From: Oscillospiraceae bacterium
GTDB taxonomy: Bacteria > Bacillota > Clostridia > Oscillospirales > CAG-272
DNA: 64,000 bases
Direction: 5' to 3'
Assembly: GCA_015064725.1 (NCBI GenBank)
Contig: SVRQ01000005.1
Coordinates: 1-64,000, forward strand
Shown here: positions 61,298 through 64,000 of the stretch, in pieces
Layout of the letters: each line of letters opens with the position of its first letter
Position numbering within the stretch: the first letter of the stretch is position 1
Notes under the pieces: generated by a model
The model's input: the letters and a program-made list of their open reading frames with translations, nothing else
What the model was told of the DNA's origin: nothing
Database searches by the model: none
Translations under genes and position numbers: made by a program

Positions 61298-62048
61298 ATT
61301 CAAAAAGCCTCTGCTCTTCGCGCTCTGCCTTTTACCGATTGCCATTATCGCGGGAATTTTCATCGGCATCTATCAGCTTGACACTTATCCCGAGGAAATT
61401 ATCGCGCAAGCGGTTGCCGAGCTTGGCAGCACCGAGCTTTTGATAGCACTCGGTGCTGTACAAACGGCGGGGTATGCGCTCTTCTGCGGCTTTTTCGGTT
61501 ACATTCTTGCCGAAAAAACAGGGCTTTGGAAGCCGATCAATTTCGATAAAAAGAGTCTTGTTGTAACGCTTGCCGTTTCCGTTGCCGGCGGCATCTTATT
61601 CAGTCTTGATCATTGGGTATTTGGAAGTATCATAGACGGTATTCAATCGGCAAATGAAGCAGGGCTTACCCTAAGCGGCGTGATAGCATCCGTTCTTTAC
61701 GGCGGCGTTATCGAGGAAACTATGCTTCGCCTATTCTTTATGTCGCTTATCGCGTTCGTTATATGGAAAATATTTTTTGGGAAATATGACCGCGAAAACA
61801 TACCGAAAAAAGTATTCGTCATCGCAAATATAACAGCGGCGCTTTTGTTTGCCGCAGGGCATCTTCCCGCAACACTTGTGACTTTCGGAAAGCTTACACC
61901 CGTGATATTATTCCGCTGTTTTCTGCTCAACGGAGGCTTTGGTCTTATATTCGGCCGGCTCTACCGCAAATACGGTATTTGCCACGCAATGCTCAGCCAC
62001 GCACTTTTTCACGTTGTCAGCAAACTGATATGGTTTATTTTTATTTAA
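61290..62048 (+). CDS. CPBP-family intramembrane metalloprotease
   Basis: This 252-residue membrane protein has about seven helices. Motif 1 'GGVIEETMLRLFFMSL' (EExxxR-like), motif 2 'FAAGHLPAT' and motif 3 'SHALFHVVSKL' match the CAAX protease and bacteriocin-processing (Abi) family. ATG 61290 follows GGAGG and lies inside the end of the MerR gene, so the two are coupled and the regulator probably controls it. Substrate is unknown; bacteriocin self-immunity and signal processing are known roles in the family. Confidence 0.88.
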   Translation: MAKFKKPLLFALCLLPIAIIAGIFIGIYQLDTYPEEIIAQAVAELGSTELLIALGAVQTAGYALFCGFFGYILAEKTGLWKPINFDKKSLVVTLAVSVAGGILFSLDHWVFGSIIDGIQSANEAGLTLSGVIASVLYGGVIEETMLRLFFMSLIAFVIWKIFFGKYDRENIPKKVFVIANITAALLFAAGHLPATLVTFGKLTPVILFRCFLLNGGFGLIFGRLYRKYGICHAMLSHALFHVVSKLIWFIFI

Positions 62049-62052
62049 AATC

Positions 62053-62085
62053 AAACGGCCGACTGTTTTGTCGGTCGTTTTTCTT
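62053..62085 (+). terminator. Intrinsic terminator
   Basis: AAACGGCCGAC, TGTTTT, GTCGGTCGTTT plus T (one G-T pair). Confidence 0.85.
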
Positions 62086-62118
62086 TTAACTTAAAATTCA
62101 TAAATCCACGCCTTGCCA

Positions 62119-62147
62119 TTGCCTTTTACGGTGCCTTGTGATAAAAT
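62119..62147 (+). promoter_or_regulatory. Sigma-A promoter of the malic enzyme gene
   Basis: TTGCCT (62119-62124), 17-bp spacer, TAAAAT (62142-62147). Confidence 0.7.
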
Positions 62148-62183
62148 ATAAATAATAATCTTAAATATATCGGAGAATAAACT

Positions 62184-63362
62184 ATGACTACCGAAGAGAT
62201 AAAAAAACTATCACTTGAAAAACATTACGAATGGAAAGGTAAGATGGCGGTGCGCCCCACGGTAAACGTGGACAGCCGTGATATGCTCTCCCTCGCGTAC
62301 ACCCCCGGCGTTGCACAGCCCTGCCTTGAAATTCAGAAAGATATTACAAAATCCTACGAGCTTACGCGCCGTTGGAACACGGTCGCCGTTATCACAGACG
62401 GCACAGCGGTCCTCGGTCTGGGTGACATCGGTCCCGAAGCAGGTATGCCCGTTATGGAAGGAAAATGCCTTCTCTTTTCCCAATTTGCAGGGATAGACGC
62501 AATTCCCCTTTGCATAAAGAGCAAGGACGTTGATGAGATCATTCGCACGGTCGCTCTGCTTGAGGGCAGCTTCGGCGGCGTAAACCTTGAGGATATCGCC
62601 GCCCCCCGTTGCTTTGAAATAGAACGCAGACTCAAAGAGATTTGCTCCATCCCGATCTTCCACGACGATCAGCACGGCACAGCTATCGTTGCAAGCGCGG
62701 CTCTTGAAAACGCGCTCAAGGTCGTTGGCAAAAAGCTCGAAGAAGTTAAAATAGTCATCAATGGCGCGGGTGCCGCGGGAGATGCCATCGGCAGACTTTT
62801 TATTGCAAAAGGCGCAAAAAACCTCATCTTCGTGGACAGAACCGGTGCCATCACAAAAAATAATCCCGGCGTTACGGACGAGCATAAGCTCCTTGCCGAA
62901 ATATCCAACCCTTACGGCGAAGAGGGCGCACTCTGCGACGTTATCAAAGGAGCTGACGTATTCCTCGGCGTTTCCAAACCGGGTCTTCTCACACAGGATA
63001 TGGTACGTACAATGAACAAAGACGCAATCATATTCGCAATGGCAAACCCAACGCCCGAAATTATGCCCGACGAAGCAAAAGCCGCAGGCGCCGCCGTTGT
63101 CGGCACGGGCAGAAGCGACTTTCCCAACCAGATAAACAACCTTCTCGCTTTTCCCGGCATATTCCGCGGTGCGCTTGACGCGCGCGCAAGTGCTATCACG
63201 GAGGAAATGAAGCTTGCCGCATCCGAAGCCCTCGCTTCCCTCGTTGCAGACAAGCTTTCCACAGAATGTATCCTCCCCGATATATTCGACGAAAGAGCGA
63301 CAAGCGCCGTTGCGCAAGCTGTTAAAGAAGCCGCTGTCAAATGCGGTGTTGCAAGGATCTAA
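62184..63362 (+). CDS. NAD(P)-dependent malic enzyme
   Basis: This 392-residue oxidative decarboxylase interconverts malate and pyruvate plus CO2. It is the short bacterial type. 'YTPGVAQPCLEI' with Tyr as general acid, 'VITDGTAVLGLGDIGPEAGMPVMEGK' , 'FGGVNLEDIAAPRCFEIE', 'FHDDQHGTAIV' (metal Asp), Rossmann 'INGAGAAGDAIGRL' and 'FAMANPTPEI'. CGGAGAA precedes the ATG. Single gene with its own promoter and terminator; sets pyruvate or NAD(P)H supply. Confidence 0.96.
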   Translation: MTTEEIKKLSLEKHYEWKGKMAVRPTVNVDSRDMLSLAYTPGVAQPCLEIQKDITKSYELTRRWNTVAVITDGTAVLGLGDIGPEAGMPVMEGKCLLFSQFAGIDAIPLCIKSKDVDEIIRTVALLEGSFGGVNLEDIAAPRCFEIERRLKEICSIPIFHDDQHGTAIVASAALENALKVVGKKLEEVKIVINGAGAAGDAIGRLFIAKGAKNLIFVDRTGAITKNNPGVTDEHKLLAEISNPYGEEGALCDVIKGADVFLGVSKPGLLTQDMVRTMNKDAIIFAMANPTPEIMPDEAKAAGAAVVGTGRSDFPNQINNLLAFPGIFRGALDARASAITEEMKLAASEALASLVADKLSTECILPDIFDERATSAVAQAVKEAAVKCGVARI

Positions 63363-63367
63363 TATAT

Positions 63368-63396
63368 AAGAGCAGGATTTTCCTGCTCTTGTTTTT
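63368..63396 (+). terminator. Malic enzyme terminator
   Basis: AAGAGCAGGA, TTT, TCCTGCTCTT, then GTTTTTT. Confidence 0.92.
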
Positions 63397-63429
63397 TGTG
63401 CAATTTATCGTAACACGATAAATATTACT

Positions 63430-63458
63430 TGAAATTCGACAAATATTGTGATATAATC
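63430..63458 (+). promoter_or_regulatory. Sigma-A promoter of the flavoprotein gene
   Basis: TTGAAA (63430-63435), 17-bp spacer, TATAAT (63453-63458). A dyad TTTATCG-TAACA-CGATAAA at 63404-63422 lies just upstream and could be an activator or operator site. Confidence 0.82.
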
Positions 63459-63489
63459 TAAATACAAATAAAATTCATCGGAGGAAAAA

Positions 63490-64000
63490 ATGAAAACGAC
63501 GGCTGATTTGCGCGCACATTACTCAACTATCATAGTGGGTGCAGGACCCGCCGGATCAACTCTTGCGCGAAGGCTTGCGGACAAGGAAAAAGATATCCTT
63601 CTTATAGACGGCAGCCCTCTGCGCGGCGAAAAGGTATGTGCAGGGCTTATCTCCCCCGATGCGCAGGACCTGCTTGCAAGATACGATATAACGCTGCCCG
63701 GCACAGTACTCAGCTCCCCACAGATATTTTCTGTCCGAACTATCGACCTTACAACGCGCCAAGCCCGTCATTACCGCCGCAGTTACGTTAACGTGAACAG
63801 GGCAAAGTTCGATGCCTTCCTCCTCTCCCTCGTTCCGGACACGGTCGATGTCATTTCCGCGCTGTGCCTGCGAGCAGAGCGAGAAGAAAACGGCTTTTCC
63901 CTTCTTTTAAAAACACAGAACGGAGAGAAAAAAGTTTCCTGCGGCCGTCTTGTCGGGGCGGACGGCGCATCCTCCATCGTGCGAAAAAGCCTTTTCCCCA
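63490..64000 (+). CDS. Geranylgeranyl reductase-like FAD-dependent oxidoreductase (5' part)
   Basis: The frame from ATG 63490 (after GGAGG) is open to the window edge, giving the first 170 residues. The N-terminal FAD motif 'IIVGAGPAGSTLARRLADK' (~15-33), 'GEKVCAGLISPDAQDLL' (the conserved Cys-x-Gly region) and 'GADGASSIVRKSL' (second FAD contact) match the geranylgeranyl reductase group of flavoproteins. In bacteria these reduce isoprenoid chains such as quinones or related lipids. The C-terminal part lies outside the window, so substrate class cannot be judged. Confidence 0.85.
   Translation, partial: MKTTADLRAHYSTIIVGAGPAGSTLARRLADKEKDILLIDGSPLRGEKVCAGLISPDAQDLLARYDITLPGTVLSSPQIFSVRTIDLTTRQARHYRRSYVNVNRAKFDAFLLSLVPDTVDVISALCLRAEREENGFSLLLKTQNGEKKVSCGRLVGADGASSIVRKSLFP

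Noticed and set aside
62211-63317. 368-residue minus-strand frame opposite the malic enzyme
   Set aside because: Shadow frame; composition and lack of motifs contrast with the intact malic enzyme on the plus strand.

Overview
The window reads as chromosomal DNA of a Gram-positive, spore-forming Firmicute of class Clostridia, probably an uncultured gut lineage. Supporting evidence: dipicolinate synthase genes (dpaA/dpaB) behind a sigma-K-like promoter, CIRCE-controlled groESL, a division/cell-wall cluster starting with mraZ and ending in ftsZ, a MurE with the DNPR motif typical of meso-diaminopimelate addition, strong GGAGG ribosome binding sites, sigma-A promoters of the TTGACA-17-TATAAT kind, and MEP-pathway isoprenoid genes. 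No exact taxon can be named from sequence alone.

Layout. 1-7.9 kb is an AT-rich accessory region of unrelated small genes (DUF4304 protein, ADP-ribosylglycohydrolase, two XRE regulators, a mosaic lipoprotein with a 48-bp tandem repeat, a DUF1963/YwqG protein). Two of these genes are followed by copies of one structured ~87-nt element whose main stem is kept by compensatory changes, and two are preceded by copies of one promoter block; this cassette-like layout is the most unusual thing in the window. 8.1-13.0 kb has two tandem YwaF-like membrane proteins, a GH63-like glycosidase and dpaAB. 13.1-17.9 kb holds two M6 metalloproteases that share near-identical C-terminal halves. 18.2-21.0 kb has a Nudix operon divergent from a LexA-like (XRE-S24) repressor with shared TTACCG operators, and a sodium:alanine symporter. 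21.2-23.2 kb is groES-groEL.

23.4-30.4 kb carries an unknown protein, an ECF sigma/anti-sigma pair with a self-recognition-type promoter, a sigma factor fused to a long C-terminal region, and a secreted metallophosphoesterase. 30.5-33.7 kb has divergent dxr and dxs. 33.8-45.9 kb holds a glycosyltransferase, a PRK06851-type ATPase, rpsU, rimM-trmD, murJ, an O-antigen-ligase-like protein, two DUF4330-like proteins, HPr, and uvrC-rsmD-coaD.

46.3-59.4 kb is the dcw cluster: mraZ, rsmH, an ftsL-like gene, a PASTA-type class B PBP, murE, murF, mraY, ftsW, murG, ftsQ/divIB, ftsZ. murD, murC and ftsA are missing from it. A strong terminator-like hairpin splits it between ftsL and the PBP gene, and three perfect 10-bp repeats at the mraZ promoter look like its operator. 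59.5-64 kb has a membrane XRE regulator with a lipoprotein, a membrane MerR regulator with a CPBP protease, a malic enzyme and the start of a geranylgeranyl-reductase-like flavoprotein.

No rRNA, tRNA, CRISPR array, insertion sequence transposase or prophage gene was found.
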